In this document: piece after piece, positions 35,141-43,180 of the stretch | Layout of the letters: each line of letters starts with the position of its first letter | How positions within the stretch are numbered: position 1 is the stretch's first letter | DNA from: Nostoc sphaeroides | Lineage (GTDB): Bacteria; Cyanobacteriota; Cyanobacteriia; Cyanobacteriales; Nostocaceae | DNA: 64,000 nt | Assembly: GCF_003443655.1 (NCBI RefSeq) | Contig: NZ_CP031941.1 | Location: forward strand, 1,111,501-1,175,500 | Direction of reading: 5' to 3' | The notes under the pieces: generated by a model | What the model saw: the letters and a program-made list of their open reading frames with translations, nothing else | What the model was told of the DNA's origin: nothing | Databases searched by the model: none | Translations under genes and position numbers: made by a program

Positions 35141-35287
35141 ATGAAAAAATTAACTGTGCGATGTTCTGATGAAGAATATAAAATACTTCTTGAATACTGT
35201 ACCCAAACAGACCGCACCCAAAATGATGTATTCAGAGAAATAATTCGGAAATTAAACAAAAGCCGTCGTAGAACGACGGGGCTTTAA
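35141..35287 (+). CDS. Small ribbon-helix-helix (CopG-like) protein of the IS element
   Basis: The 48-residue product, divergent from tnpB with 38 bases between starts, begins MKKLTVRCSDEEYKILLEYC, followed by a helix TQNDVFREIIRKL. This is the beta strand-helix-helix pattern of RHH DNA-binding proteins. Its last codons (SRRRTTGL) are encoded by the left-end palindrome of the element. Such small RHH genes are known beside some tnpB genes; it may regulate tnpB or the element, which is inference. Confidence 0.7.
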   Translation: MKKLTVRCSDEEYKILLEYCTQTDRTQNDVFREIIRKLNKSRRRTTGL

Positions 35288-35310
35288 ACCCATTTTTTCG
35301 GTAAAATTCA

Positions 35311-35356
35311 GGTTAACGTCCTAGCATTTTATCCCGCAGATGTTTAATGCGATCGC
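35311..35356. repeat. uvrB-tail repeat
   Basis: GTTAACGTCCTAGCATTTTA then TCCCGCAGATGTTTAATGCG followed by ATCGC is a close copy of the uvrB 3' end. It lies just before the hicA stop. Confidence 0.85.
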
Positions 35357-35372
35357 TTCACCCAGTCCCGCC

Positions 35373-35594
35373 CTATAGCAATGCAATAAATTCCTCTACA
35401 CTTAAATCAGCATCCCGAATTATTGCCCGCAACGTACCCTTAGCTAATTCCTGATGATCTGGGACAACAACTTGAGCAAACGGTTCATCTCGTCGTAGAA
35501 TAATATGGCTACTTTGCCTACGCTTTTCGTAAAAACCCACCTTTTCTAACGCTTTGGCGCAATCTCTTCCTGAAATACTCGGTAGTTTGCTCAC
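35373..35594 (-). CDS. hicA: HicA-family mRNA interferase toxin
   Basis: The 73-residue protein has the double-stranded RNA-binding-like HicA fold: SGRDCAKALEKVGFYEKRRQ, the catalytic His in SSHIILRRD, and VVVPDHQELAKGTLRAIIRD. It should cleave mRNA when freed from HicB. It is the second gene of the pair, overlapping hicB by four bases (ATGA). The catalytic His is intact, so the toxin looks functional. Confidence 0.93.
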   Translation of the reverse strand: MSKLPSISGRDCAKALEKVGFYEKRRQSSHIILRRDEPFAQVVVPDHQELAKGTLRAIIRDADLSVEEFIALL

Positions 35595-35797
35595 ACGAGT
35601 ACCAGAAACGTTTCAAAGTTATCTTCTGGAACAGGTAAACCATCCTCCTGCAACGCGGCGATGTAACCTGCGATTGCCTCTTTGATATTGGAAAGGGCTT
35701 CCTCTTTAGTCTTACCCTGGCTAATACAACCTTTTAGGCTTGGGCACTCTACAACCCAGCAACCATCTTCATCTCGATACACAATTACCTGTCTCAT
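35591..35797 (-). CDS. hicB: HicB-family antitoxin
   Basis: The 68-residue partner of HicA has the partial RNase H-like fold: VIVYRDEDGCWVVECPSLKG, then ISQGKTKEEALSNIKEAIAG and LPVPEDNFE. It lacks a C-terminal DNA-binding domain, as in the short HicB class, so it should neutralise HicA but may not control transcription alone. The hicB-hicA order with ATGA overlap is typical of cyanobacterial pairs. Confidence 0.93.
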   Translation of the reverse strand: MRQVIVYRDEDGCWVVECPSLKGCISQGKTKEEALSNIKEAIAGYIAALQEDGLPVPEDNFETFLVLV

Positions 35798-36184
35798 ATT
35801 CTACTCGATAATAAAAAATGTGTATAACTGTTCTTGATCTTATCAAGTAAGCCTCCTAAATCTGCCTTCTACTGTTCATTTCAACCTCAAACTGTATATT
35901 TCTCTGGGCATCTACGCATCTTCATTGCCCATCTATTCAATTTTCGGTTGCTTCGGTTTCAAACTGCACTATTTTTATTGCTACCCTGACCAAGCACTAA
36001 CGTCCTAACATTTTATCCCGCAGATGTTTAATGCGATCGCTGAAGCTTGTCATTAACTATTTGTTGTGCGGAAACTTTCTGTGTATCAAAGTAAGGTATT
36101 CAGTCAGAGAAGGGGTTACGCTGTTGCATTTACCCTATGTTCTTGACCAGTCTTCTGTTCTATACATCTTGCAGTCTTAACAAC
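35798..36184. repeat. Intergenic region with a uvrB-tail repeat
   Basis: Bases 35999-36040 are another uvrB-tail copy (AACGTCCTAACATTTTATCC...), followed by GAAGCTTGTCATTAAC as in the 30849 copy. Bases 35940-35980 (TTTTCGGTTGCTTCGGTTTC) repeat the segment near 30750. No gene is seen. Confidence 0.7.
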
Positions 36185-36397
36185 CTACTCAGCAGATTTC
36201 CGCCATTCTTGTCCAAAGCGAACCGCTTCCTCAAAGGTAGGATCGTTTTCAAAGCTACCTGCGACTTCTAACCACCAAGGAGATTTTTTCTGGACAAACC
36301 CATACAACATCTGTTTCATTTCTGCCAGTTCTTTCTCCAAAGTTGCAACTCGCGCTTCGAGTTGTTGAGAGCGTTCTTCAAGTTGCTGGGAGGTCAT
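36185..36397 (-). CDS. Small coiled-coil protein, unknown
   Basis: In this 70-residue protein, residues 1-35 are a strong heptad coiled coil (QQLEERSQQLEARVATLEKE). After a KKSPWW turn comes VAGSFENDPTFEEAVRFGQE. Short proteins with this W-W/FENDPTFEE pattern are common in filamentous cyanobacteria, often next to PIN genes, and could be antitoxins. No partner is adjacent here. Function unknown. Confidence 0.7.
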   Translation of the reverse strand: MTSQQLEERSQQLEARVATLEKELAEMKQMLYGFVQKKSPWWLEVAGSFENDPTFEEAVRFGQEWRKSAE

Positions 36398-36724
36398 AGG
36401 GATCTATTAAAAGTTAGAATTTTGAAAGCATTATAGCAAGACCATCTGGTTCTGGTTCCGAGCAATCATCAAGTTGCACTGGTGACTAGATTCTTAATAA
36501 AACTTTGTCACATAACGGTTGACGTAATAACCTTTATCACTGATTTAACTGATTTAAGGATTTCACGGAATGAAGGATAGGGTTTAATACCCCAACAATC
36601 TTAGGTAGCAAGTTTTGGGTCGGGGTCTAAATCCCCGTTACAAAACTTAATTACGAATTACGAATTACGAATTACGAATTATTTAAGTGGGGGCAATTAC
36701 TGATTTGTGAGCATAAGATTCACG
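36398..36724. repeat. Intergenic region with a Uma2 gene fragment and repeats
   Basis: Bases 36445-36534 are a 90-bp copy of 33331-33420 of the Uma2 gene, with several changes. Bases 36600-36685 contain the GTCGGGGTCTAAATCCCCGT repeat and AATTACG iterations seen elsewhere. Bases 36710-36724 (AGCATAAGATTCACG) are the flank that accompanies two other uvrB-tail copies. Confidence 0.75.
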
Positions 36725-38722
36725 TTAACGTCCTAACATTTTATCCCGCAGATGCTTAATGCGATCGCGCAATTTACCCGCCTCTTCAAATTCCAGTTTC
36801 TTCGCTGCTTCTTTCATCTGCGTTTCTAACAAAGTAATCAACCCTGGAATCTGTTCTAATGGCAGTTCATCTATATGTTCATCGACAACTTTCAAGTCAG
36901 TTGCATTTAACCGCCGAGATACATCTAAAAATGCCAAAATTGCATTACTTGATTTTTTGATAATTGGTTGCGGTGTAATCCCATGCAGTCGATTATGTGC
37001 TGTTTGAATACCACGCCGTCTATCTGTTTCATCAATAGCTTTAATCATGCTACCTGTCATATTATCGGCATACAAAATCGCCTGTCCCTGGATGTGACGC
37101 GCGGCTCTACCAATAGTTTGAATTAAGGAGCGCTCGGTTCTCAAGAAACCTTCTTTATCTGCATCCATAATTGCTACTAAGGAAACTTCGGGTAAATCTA
37201 ACCCTTCCCGCAGCAAATTCACACCAACTAATACATCAAATTTCCCTTCGCGCAAGTTTTGTAAAATTTCAATGCGCTCAATAGAAGTAATCTCGGAATG
37301 TAAATACCTTACCCTGATACCGTGGTCTTGCAAATATTCGGTTAAATCTTCCGCCATCCGCTTAGTTAATGTGGTAATTAACACTCGTTCATGGCGATCG
37401 GCTCTATCTTTAATTTCGCCTAACAAATCATCAATTTGTCCTTCTGTGGGACGCACAGAAATTTCTGGATCAACCACCCCAGTTGGTCGAATCACTTGCT
37501 CAACTACATGATCTTCAGAAATTTCTAATTCCCAATTTCCGGGAGTTGCGGAAACAAAAATACACTGATTGACCTTTTGCCAAAATTCTTCTGCTTTCAA
37601 AGGACGGTTATCAGCAGCGCTAGGAAGCCGAAATCCATGTTCAATTAAAACTTTTTTTCTTGCTTGATCGCCGTTATACATGCCGCGAATTTGTGGCACT
37701 GTAACGTGAGATTCATCGATAATTAATAGCCAATCTTTGGGAAAATAATCAATTAAACATTCTGGTGATTCTCCAGCTTGTCTTCCTGCTAAGTGACGGG
37801 AATAATTCTCAACGCCGTTGCAGTAACCCACTTCGCGCAGCATTTCTAAGTCATAGCGTGTACGTTGATCTATGCGTTGCGCTTCTAATAATTTACCAGC
37901 TTGTTCTAAGTCTAGTTTTTGCTGTTTTAATTCTGCTGCAATGTCATTACAAGCTACTTCTAACCGTTCTTCTGGGGTGACAAAGTGACGCGCAGGGTAG
38001 ACATTCACCGCTTCCAAACTCTTGAGAATTTCACCTGTCACCGGATCAATATAGCGAATCGCGTCAATTTCATCACCAAAAAATTCCACACGAATAATTC
38101 GGTCTTCATAAGCTGGGCCAATTTCTAAGACATCACCTCGGACGCGAAATTTTCCCCGACCCATTTCTATGTCGTTGCGGCTATATTGAACATTTGCCAA
38201 ATCCCGTAAAATTTGGCGTTGATTTACTTCCATACCTATCTGAAGGGGGATGGCAGCTTTTAGATATTCTGCTGGCATACCCAAACCGTAGATGCAACTG
38301 ATGGAAGCAACGACAATGACATCACGGCGTTCAAAAAGCGATCGCGTCGCTGAATGCCGCAACATATCTATTTCATCATTAATCGCTGCCGTTTTTTCAA
38401 TATAAGTATCGGTAACGGGAATATACGCTTCTGGCTGATAATAATCGTAGTAGCTGACAAAATACTCGACTGCGTTGTTGGGAAAGAAATCTCGCAACTC
38501 GTTACAAAGCTGGGCAGCAAGGGTTTTATTATGCGCCAGAACTAAAGTAGGCTTGCCAATTTTCTCAATAACTGCTGCTACCGAAAATGTCTTACCAGTT
38601 CCAGTAGCTCCGAGTAAAGTTTGGTAACGATTACCCGCTTGGATACTAGCAGTCAGTTGTGCGATCGCTTCTGGTTGATCGCCTGTGGGACTAAAGGGAG
38701 CTTGAAGACAAAATTCTGTCAT
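36725..38722 (-). CDS. uvrB: UvrB, excinuclease ABC subunit B
   Basis: The 665-residue nucleotide excision repair helicase-like subunit loads DNA damage for UvrC cutting. It has Walker [10 protein letters not shown], the beta-hairpin [12 protein letters not shown], a DESH box ([11 protein letters not shown]), helicase motif V/VI ([20 protein letters not shown]) and a C-terminal UVR domain for UvrC. ATG at 38722 ([10 protein letters not shown]) gives the usual length; a longer frame to 38776 is unlikely. The last 14 codons ([13 protein letters not shown] and stop) are the same sequence as a repeat found at six other sites between 30849 and 36040. Confidence 0.97.
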   Translation of the reverse strand: MTEFCLQAPFSPTGDQPEAIAQLTASIQAGNRYQTLLGATGTGKTFSVAAVIEKIGKPTLVLAHNKTLAAQLCNELRDFFPNNAVEYFVSYYDYYQPEAYIPVTDTYIEKTAAINDEIDMLRHSATRSLFERRDVIVVASISCIYGLGMPAEYLKAAIPLQIGMEVNQRQILRDLANVQYSRNDIEMGRGKFRVRGDVLEIGPAYEDRIIRVEFFGDEIDAIRYIDPVTGEILKSLEAVNVYPARHFVTPEERLEVACNDIAAELKQQKLDLEQAGKLLEAQRIDQRTRYDLEMLREVGYCNGVENYSRHLAGRQAGESPECLIDYFPKDWLLIIDESHVTVPQIRGMYNGDQARKKVLIEHGFRLPSAADNRPLKAEEFWQKVNQCIFVSATPGNWELEISEDHVVEQVIRPTGVVDPEISVRPTEGQIDDLLGEIKDRADRHERVLITTLTKRMAEDLTEYLQDHGIRVRYLHSEITSIERIEILQNLREGKFDVLVGVNLLREGLDLPEVSLVAIMDADKEGFLRTERSLIQTIGRAARHIQGQAILYADNMTGSMIKAIDETDRRRGIQTAHNRLHGITPQPIIKKSSNAILAFLDVSRRLNATDLKVVDEHIDELPLEQIPGLITLLETQMKEAAKKLEFEEAGKLRDRIKHLRDKMLGR

Positions 38723-38975
38723 ACAGTTTTGCTGGAAATACCCTATCTCATGGTGACGATTCCGCCCTGTATCCATTGTAGCGGGGTTATTAGAGCAAAT
38801 AAATAGTAATAAATTTTTACAAAACTTATTAATTTAAATTTACTTATGTATCAGTTTTAAAGATTCTTATATCTATATGAGGTTTTTTAAGGTTAAACTC
38901 TAAGGTATATGGGAAAAAATTTCATTCTTCCTTAATTATTGTAAAATTCAATTAACAAACCAGAGGTCTTCGTTT

Positions 38976-39440
38976 ATGACTATTAGCAACACTGGCAAAG
39001 CAACCAGTTCTCGGCAAAAGTATGCCAAGTCTCCAGGGGAAACAACAGAGGAAGTTGAAAATCAACAAGACCAGAGCTTGAATGCTGAGAAAGTCGATGA
39101 AGTTAATGAACTGCCAGTGGGAGCTTCGGGAACACTCGCCATTTCTGGAATTCGTCCCATAGGGGCTAGCGACTTAGAAGTTGCTGAACACCTCTCAATT
39201 GCTGGGGTGCGTCCCGTTAGCACCAGTACCTTAGAAGTAGTTGAAACATATAACTCAATGGGCATTCGTCCAATTGGTGCTAATACATTCCAAGTTGTTG
39301 AAAGTATCAATCTCTCTGGGATTCGTCCAATTGGCTCAAGTTTATTGGTAATTGATGAAAGCTATTCCACCTTCGGTAATCGTCCAATAGCATCAAATGA
39401 GGTTGACAACTCTGAAAGCCTGATGGGTTTCCTAGATTAG
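38976..39440 (+). CDS. Protein with five 19-residue GIRPIG repeats
   Basis: The 154-residue protein has a polar, acidic N-terminal part (1-50). Then come five uninterrupted 19-residue repeats starting at residues 58, 77, 96, 115 and 134. The consensus is GIRPIGASTLEVVES plus four variable residues; a sixth, incomplete unit (LPVGASGTLAIS) precedes them. No signal peptide or membrane segment is present. I do not know a named family. The strict period, with G-x-RP-I at the turn and LEVVE as a strand, suggests a small beta-solenoid or repeated-hairpin structure. A clear terminator follows. It is monocistronic. Confidence 0.8.
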   Translation: MTISNTGKATSSRQKYAKSPGETTEEVENQQDQSLNAEKVDEVNELPVGASGTLAISGIRPIGASDLEVAEHLSIAGVRPVSTSTLEVVETYNSMGIRPIGANTFQVVESINLSGIRPIGSSLLVIDESYSTFGNRPIASNEVDNSESLMGFLD

Positions 39441-39467
39441 AACAATAAAATATCCCCATAACTTTAT

Positions 39468-39500
39468 AAACCCAGCTTCGTGTAGAAGCTGGGTTTTTTT
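39468..39500 (+). terminator. Rho-independent terminator after the 19-residue-repeat gene
   Basis: The stem AACCCAGCTTC / GAAGCTGGGTT with a five-base loop (GTGTA) is followed by a run of T to 39500. It lies 28 bases after the stop codon at 39440. Confidence 0.92.
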
Positions 39501-39530
39501 AGTTAAACAGTCAAAAAAAGGGATTACCAG

Positions 39531-39717
39531 ATTTGCACTAGGGCTATTTCGTTCTAAACATAAACCGCCCAGAACTAAAGTTCCTCGGCTCATAGCTTAA
39601 GTCCACTAAAGTGGATTAAAAACCTTTCTTAGTCATCTTTAGATGACTTTTGTTATTAGCCTCAGAATTTATTCTAAGGCGGGCTAAATGAGAATGAAAT
39701 AGCCCTGTATTTGCACT
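39531..39717. repeat. MITE-like element with AGGGCTATTTC ends and 9-bp direct repeats
   Basis: The ends AGGGCTATTTCGTTCT (39540 on) and AGAATGAAATAGCCCT (to 39706) are inverted repeats. ATTTGCACT flanks the element on both sides (39531-39539 and 39709-39717). Inside are two small hairpins, TCCACTAAAGTGGA and GTCATCTTTAGATGAC. No coding sequence. Confidence 0.82.
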
Positions 39718-39969
39718 TGTTCTATGTCTTTTAGCATAGGCAACTAAACTATTCTTACTTTATTTTATATTCAACCAACACCCAGAACGCTTACTACAAC
39801 TAACTTTCTTAATTACGAATTACGAATTACGAATTACGAATTATTGAATCTGCCTTGTGGTGGAAGGCTTTAGCAAAAACTTTAAGCTAGTGTGTAAAGG
39901 TAATAACAAAAGATTTCAAAGCTGTAAACAAACTTTGAAATAAGTTTTTGATTAAATCAGGAGTACAAA
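39718..39969. other. Intergenic region upstream of csbD-like gene
   Basis: AATTACG iterations (39812-39842) are the only repeat. The last 60 bases are AT-rich with TCAGGAGTACAA giving a clear ribosome site before ATG 39970. Confidence 0.6.
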
Positions 39970-40152
39970 ATGAGCATAGAAGATCGCGCAAAAGCAGCTG
40001 CTAAAAATGTTGAAGGTAAAGCCCAAGAAGCTTTAGGAAATGTCACTGGAGATCCAGAAGATAAAGCTAAAGGTAAAGCAAAGCAAGCTGAAAGCGAAGT
40101 CCGTCATGGAATTGAAGACGTGAAAGATAATGTCAAGAAAAATATTGACTAA
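39970..40152 (+). CDS. CsbD family stress-response protein
   Basis: The 60-residue, highly charged, all-helical protein has EDRAKAAAKNVEGKAQEALG, then GDPEDKAKGKAKQAESEVRH, the CsbD signature. Related proteins rise under general stress; the molecular role is not known. A Lys/Glu-rich composition with no aromatic residues suggests an intrinsically flexible protein. AGGAG at 39959 supports the start. The downstream lipoprotein and 41023 genes share its direction and may belong to the same stress set. Confidence 0.93.
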   Translation: MSIEDRAKAAAKNVEGKAQEALGNVTGDPEDKAKGKAKQAESEVRHGIEDVKDNVKKNID

Positions 40153-40475
40153 TCAATAATTCAATCAAGTTTTTTGCAAAAATAGGAATATAAATGGGGT
40201 GGATTCCATTTTTGCAAAAAAGCATGAAGGATTGAAGATTCAAGTCTATACCTCTTTCTTCTCCTCTTAGCAAGTGTGGAAAGTTAGAGAACCAGCCTGA
40301 TTGGCAGAATTTTTTGTAGAGACGTAATAAATTACGTCTCTGCATTAAAAATGAAATGTATTACAAATTAGAGGAATAACCTCTATAAAATTCCAAGTTT
40401 ATAAATGCAAGCAATTAGTTTGAATATACAACTTATTCTATCTGTTGTTTAAAGTGTTTTATCAGGAGGAAAAAA
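40153..40475. other. Intergenic region with a REP-like hairpin
   Basis: Bases 40315-40345 form a hairpin, GTAGAGACGTAAT paired with ATTACGTCTCTGC. A weaker inverted pair (ATTTTTGCAAAAA at 40208 and TTTTTTGCAAAAATAGG at 40170) sits after the csbD-like stop and could act as a terminator. No gene is seen. Confidence 0.55.
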
Positions 40476-40916
40476 ATGATTCTGCTTCAGCAAGGTCGCA
40501 AAATATTGGCGACTTTCCTTTTAATCGGAGTACTGATGATAACTACCGCCTGTGGTGGTGGTGCGGTATCACAACTTGACCGCCCAACTACTCCCTCAGC
40601 AATTGGCCGAGATGTAACTTATGCAGAGTTAGAGCGAGGCAATACCCCAGGAGGACAAACCTTTGGTAACTGGGTTGTGCAAGCATCTCAAGGATTAGTT
40701 CAGGACGCTTTTGTTCGTGATAACAACAAACTAGGTGTTGTGATTTCCCCTAAAGTTCGTCCTAATGAAGTGCGACCATTAGCAAAATCTTTAGTTCAAG
40801 GTTTTCATAAAAACTTTCCAAAACAAGATTTAAAGGTTTTGATTTACGCACCTGATAAGCAATTGATTTTGACTACTGAATATGACACTCAAACTAATCA
40901 AGTTAAATATACCTAA
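40476..40916 (+). CDS. Putative lipoprotein, unknown function
   Basis: The 146-residue protein has a type II signal peptide: KILATFLLIGVLMITTAC, with the lipobox cysteine at residue 26. The mature part has a polar linker and a compact domain of about 90 residues (FGNWVVQASQGLVQDAFVRD, LGVVISPKVRPNEVRPLAKS, KVLIYAPDKQLILTTEYD). It should be anchored to a membrane facing the periplasm or lumen. A strong AGGAGG lies at 40465. I do not know the family by name. Confidence 0.85.
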   Translation: MILLQQGRKILATFLLIGVLMITTACGGGAVSQLDRPTTPSAIGRDVTYAELERGNTPGGQTFGNWVVQASQGLVQDAFVRDNNKLGVVISPKVRPNEVRPLAKSLVQGFHKNFPKQDLKVLIYAPDKQLILTTEYDTQTNQVKYT

Positions 40917-41022
40917 TTGCTGTATTTGCAATGGAAACTTGAAGATAGTTTGATAAATTTGGAATTAAGGCTTGGAAATATTAGCCATCCAAAGAATTTG
41001 ATAAAAAAAGGAGATAAGTAAA

Positions 41023-41544
41023 GTGGCAACCAGCGAAGATTATAAGCGTCAAATAATGAAAGATTTGGCTAAAGGTGATGTTGAATCTCTGGATGATACT
41101 ACAGCCGAATCAACGGCGGAATATCAAAATTTTGATGATTTTGCTCAACGGACAACACCAGATCAACGTCGCCACTTATTTGGTAAATCTTTACATCCCG
41201 ATCGCATTCCAACCAGCCAAATGGAGCCAGAATTACAACAGGCGATCGCACAAATTAAACCCAATGAACGGGATGATGTAGCAAGAGCCTTTTTCAAACA
41301 CTTGAAGGAAAGAAAACTAGACGAGAAGCATCTAGAGCAACAGTTGGGGCTTTCTACACACCACCCCAGCCGCATGAGTGCTGATGATGTTAGCAAACTA
41401 GCGTCCTTTGTGTATCACAACCACCCCGATATTTTCCGCGAAGTGTTGGCGGAGCAACCAGGGATTATCAAGTTTCTCAGCAATCCTGTAGTAGCAGGCA
41501 TTCTCGGAATTGCGGCGGCTAAGTGGTTGGGTGGTCGCAAGTAA
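41023..41544 (+). CDS. Conserved hypothetical protein with C-terminal hydrophobic helix
   Basis: The 173-residue protein starts at GTG 41023, with AAGGAG nine bases upstream. It is helical and charged through residue 140 (SEDYKRQIMKDLAKGD, QTTPDQRRHLF-like region, DVARAFFKHLKERKLDEKHL) and ends with a glycine-containing hydrophobic segment VVAGILGIAAAKWLGG that could insert in a membrane. I do not recognise a catalytic motif. It follows the lipoprotein in the same direction with a 106-base gap; co-regulation with the CsbD-like gene is possible. Confidence 0.8.
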   Translation: MATSEDYKRQIMKDLAKGDVESLDDTTAESTAEYQNFDDFAQRTTPDQRRHLFGKSLHPDRIPTSQMEPELQQAIAQIKPNERDDVARAFFKHLKERKLDEKHLEQQLGLSTHHPSRMSADDVSKLASFVYHNHPDIFREVLAEQPGIIKFLSNPVVAGILGIAAAKWLGGRK

Positions 41545-41646
41545 CTTCTGAATTTTAAGTTTGGAGGATGAGTAAGAGATTAGGTGGGTTATATTACCCA
41601 CCTTTATTTTTTGCTTATTAAAATGAGCCAGATAAGCGATCGCTTA

Positions 41647-41767
41647 GGGACTTCCAAGTAAAAAAATATTCCATTGCTATTGTTCACTGTTGACCGTTGA
41701 CGGTTCACGAGTTTTCAGTCAACAGTCAACGACTTGAATGTGGAATAATTTATTTTTTGGAGTTCCC
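41647..41767. repeat. MITE with TTGACTG core, inverted copy, TA-flanked
   Basis: The 121-bp element is the reverse orientation of the 12309 element. It starts GGGACTTCCAAG and ends TTGGAGTTCCC, with TA immediately outside both ends (41645-41646 and 41768-41769). It has two heptamers where the 12309 copy has three, and is exactly seven bases shorter. Confidence 0.88.
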
Positions 41768-41769
41768 TA

Positions 41770-41939
41770 TTCTTCTGTGTAGTTTTCTGGGGGTTGACGT
41801 GGGACGCTTCCGTTTTCGGTTGGGATGCCCTGTGGCTTCGGTCAGTGTTGTGGAATTTAGCTCACATGGGCCGCTGGTAAAGGTTTTGGCAGACCGTAGT
41901 CATTTGGATCAGGGTTTGCGAAATTTACCGGGGACGTGA
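41770..41939 (+). pseudogene. C-terminal fragment, possibly of a histidine phosphatase
   Basis: Right after the MITE, one frame reads GVDVGRFRFRLGCPVASVSV, then VEFSSHGPLVKVLADRSHL and stops at 41937-41939. The codon use looks like coding DNA. The segment resembles, from memory, the end of phosphoglycerate mutase-like histidine phosphatases, but the match is short. The MITE marks its upstream limit, so the gene may have been broken by it or by an earlier deletion. Confidence 0.45.
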
Positions 41940-41966
41940 GAGAAGTTAGGAGTTAGGAGTTAAGAG

Positions 41967-42425
41967 TTAAGAGTTATTATTTTTACCTTGCTCCCCCTCG
42001 CTATCTGGCTCAGTGTATTTGCAGAGAACGTTTATTCCAATTTTTAAAATATATAATACGACAATTGTGGCGATCGCTCCATCCATCGGTATTCCATTTA
42101 CTGCTGCAACTGCCACCAGTGAGCCAATAATACTATTGAGCAGAGAAGCACTACCAGGATTCTTAGTGTATTCTTTGATTTTGCCCTGTAAACCATCATC
42201 ACCACAGATTTCCGCGCGGATTTCATTCAGGGTCAGCTGTAAAAGGGATTTTTTGCCCTTACTATAATCTGTTTTGCCGACTTTCTCTTGCCAAAGTTCA
42301 TCAAAAGTGCTTTCTAGATTGCCGTTGTGTTGTTGCAGGGTAGTAAGCGCTTGTTGGGCTGGGGTGTCGTTTGGCAGAAGTTGCTGAAATTCTTGGATTT
42401 CGACAGGGGTTAATTGAGCATTCAT
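41967..42425 (-). CDS. Unknown protein with UBA-like N-terminus and two membrane helices
   Basis: In this 152-residue protein, residues 8-45 (EFQQLLPNDTPAQQALTTLQ, then QHNGNLESTFDELWQ) have the three-helix pattern with a central NGN turn seen in UBA-type domains. The middle is charged. Residues about 90-135 hold two hydrophobic helices (SIIGSLVAVAAVNGI and IATIVVLYILKIGINVL) separated by a short polar turn, and an acidic tail ends the protein. I do not know its function. It follows the PIN toxin gene by 19 bases in the same direction, so it may be a third gene of that operon. Confidence 0.7.
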   Translation of the reverse strand: MNAQLTPVEIQEFQQLLPNDTPAQQALTTLQQHNGNLESTFDELWQEKVGKTDYSKGKKSLLQLTLNEIRAEICGDDGLQGKIKEYTKNPGSASLLNSIIGSLVAVAAVNGIPMDGAIATIVVLYILKIGINVLCKYTEPDSEGEQGKNNNS

Positions 42426-42444
42426 ATATATTTGACTTAATTAT

Positions 42445-42864
42445 TTATTGAGTATTTGTTAGTTCCTGAATCAACTCTTCAGGTGTGATAATTCTGGGAG
42501 TAGCAACTGGAAAATCTCTAGGGTTGCGAGTAATAATAGCATCCAAGTGATTGAGTACCGCAGCGCTGTATTGAATAGCGTCTTCAAAATCTCTAAAATT
42601 AAGGTTTAGTGCCATATTGATTGCGGTACTTTCTACAGTAGCGACACGGCAGAAGTTGACCAACTGCCTTAAATAAGTAAGTGTCCACTCTCGACCTCTT
42701 GCCCTGCGGATGATGTAATACAAATCACTAAAAGTTGAAGCGGAAATATAACCTTCTACCTGTCCTTGCTCAATTAGCACCAACACTTGTTCGCTTGCCT
42801 CTAGGAAAGGTTCACGCTCAAGGGCATCATCTACAATGATGTTGGTGTCTAACAAGATTTTCAC
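42445..42864 (-). CDS. PIN-domain toxin (VapC-like ribonuclease)
   Basis: The 139-residue protein begins ILLDTNIIVDDALEREPF with the first active-site Asp. It has ISASTFSDLYYIIRR, then NLNFRDFEDAIQYSAA with the second acidic cluster and ITRNPRDFP at the end; all PIN acidic positions are present. This is the PF13470-type branch. The start overlaps the antitoxin stop by four bases. It should cut RNA unless bound by the upstream gene product. Confidence 0.92.
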   Translation of the reverse strand: MKILLDTNIIVDDALEREPFLEASEQVLVLIEQGQVEGYISASTFSDLYYIIRRARGREWTLTYLRQLVNFCRVATVESTAINMALNLNFRDFEDAIQYSAAVLNHLDAIITRNPRDFPVATPRIITPEELIQELTNTQ

Positions 42865-43133
42865 AGATTATGTTTCTCCTTTAAAGCTTCCCATCTGGCT
42901 CGGTCTGGGTCAAAGTCTGGTGGTGTCGGTGGGGCATTTTCAAATAAACCTTCAAATGCTTTCACTTTAGACTTTCTTCTCGGCTTTTCTGGCTGTGACT
43001 CAGTAGAAGTTTCCAAGGATGGAACTGGCTGCAAAATAATCACTTCCACTTTTCCAGGAGCAATATTTAGAGGTTCGTCAATAATTAAATGACCTGATTC
43101 GTCAATTGTGGCGTTTAGCTTGTAGGCTTGCAT
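42861..43133 (-). CDS. Antitoxin of the PIN toxin pair
   Basis: The 90-residue protein starts at MQAYKLNATIDESGHLIIDE, preceded by GAGGA eight bases upstream; an upstream ATG at 43148 would add five residues. The N-terminal beta-hairpin region (HLIIDEPLNIAPGKVEVIIL) is like that of AbrB/DUF-type antitoxins. The tail (PPDFDPDRARWEALKEKHNL) is charged and should wrap the toxin. It overlaps the toxin start by four bases (ATGA). A second copy of its C-terminal part lies just upstream at 43181. Confidence 0.85.
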   Translation of the reverse strand: MQAYKLNATIDESGHLIIDEPLNIAPGKVEVIILQPVPSLETSTESQPEKPRRKSKVKAFEGLFENAPPTPPDFDPDRARWEALKEKHNL

Positions 43134-43180
43134 ATTGCTTTTCCTCATCTATATATAATTAAATAATATTTCAGGCAATT

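Larger units (their letters stand above)
33943..35290 (-). mobile_element. IS200/IS605-type element carrying tnpB and a small RHH gene
   Basis: The right end near 33943 has the subterminal palindrome CCCGCCCTATAAGGGCAGGG (33949-33968), just after the tnpB stop. The left end has a second imperfect palindrome (CCGTCGT-AGA-ACGACGG, 35263-35279). Between them lie tnpB and a divergent 48-codon gene. No tnpA (Y1 transposase) is present, so mobility would depend on a transposase elsewhere. The element has truncated a RelE-like gene on its right side. Exact ends are inferred from the palindromes. Confidence 0.8.
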
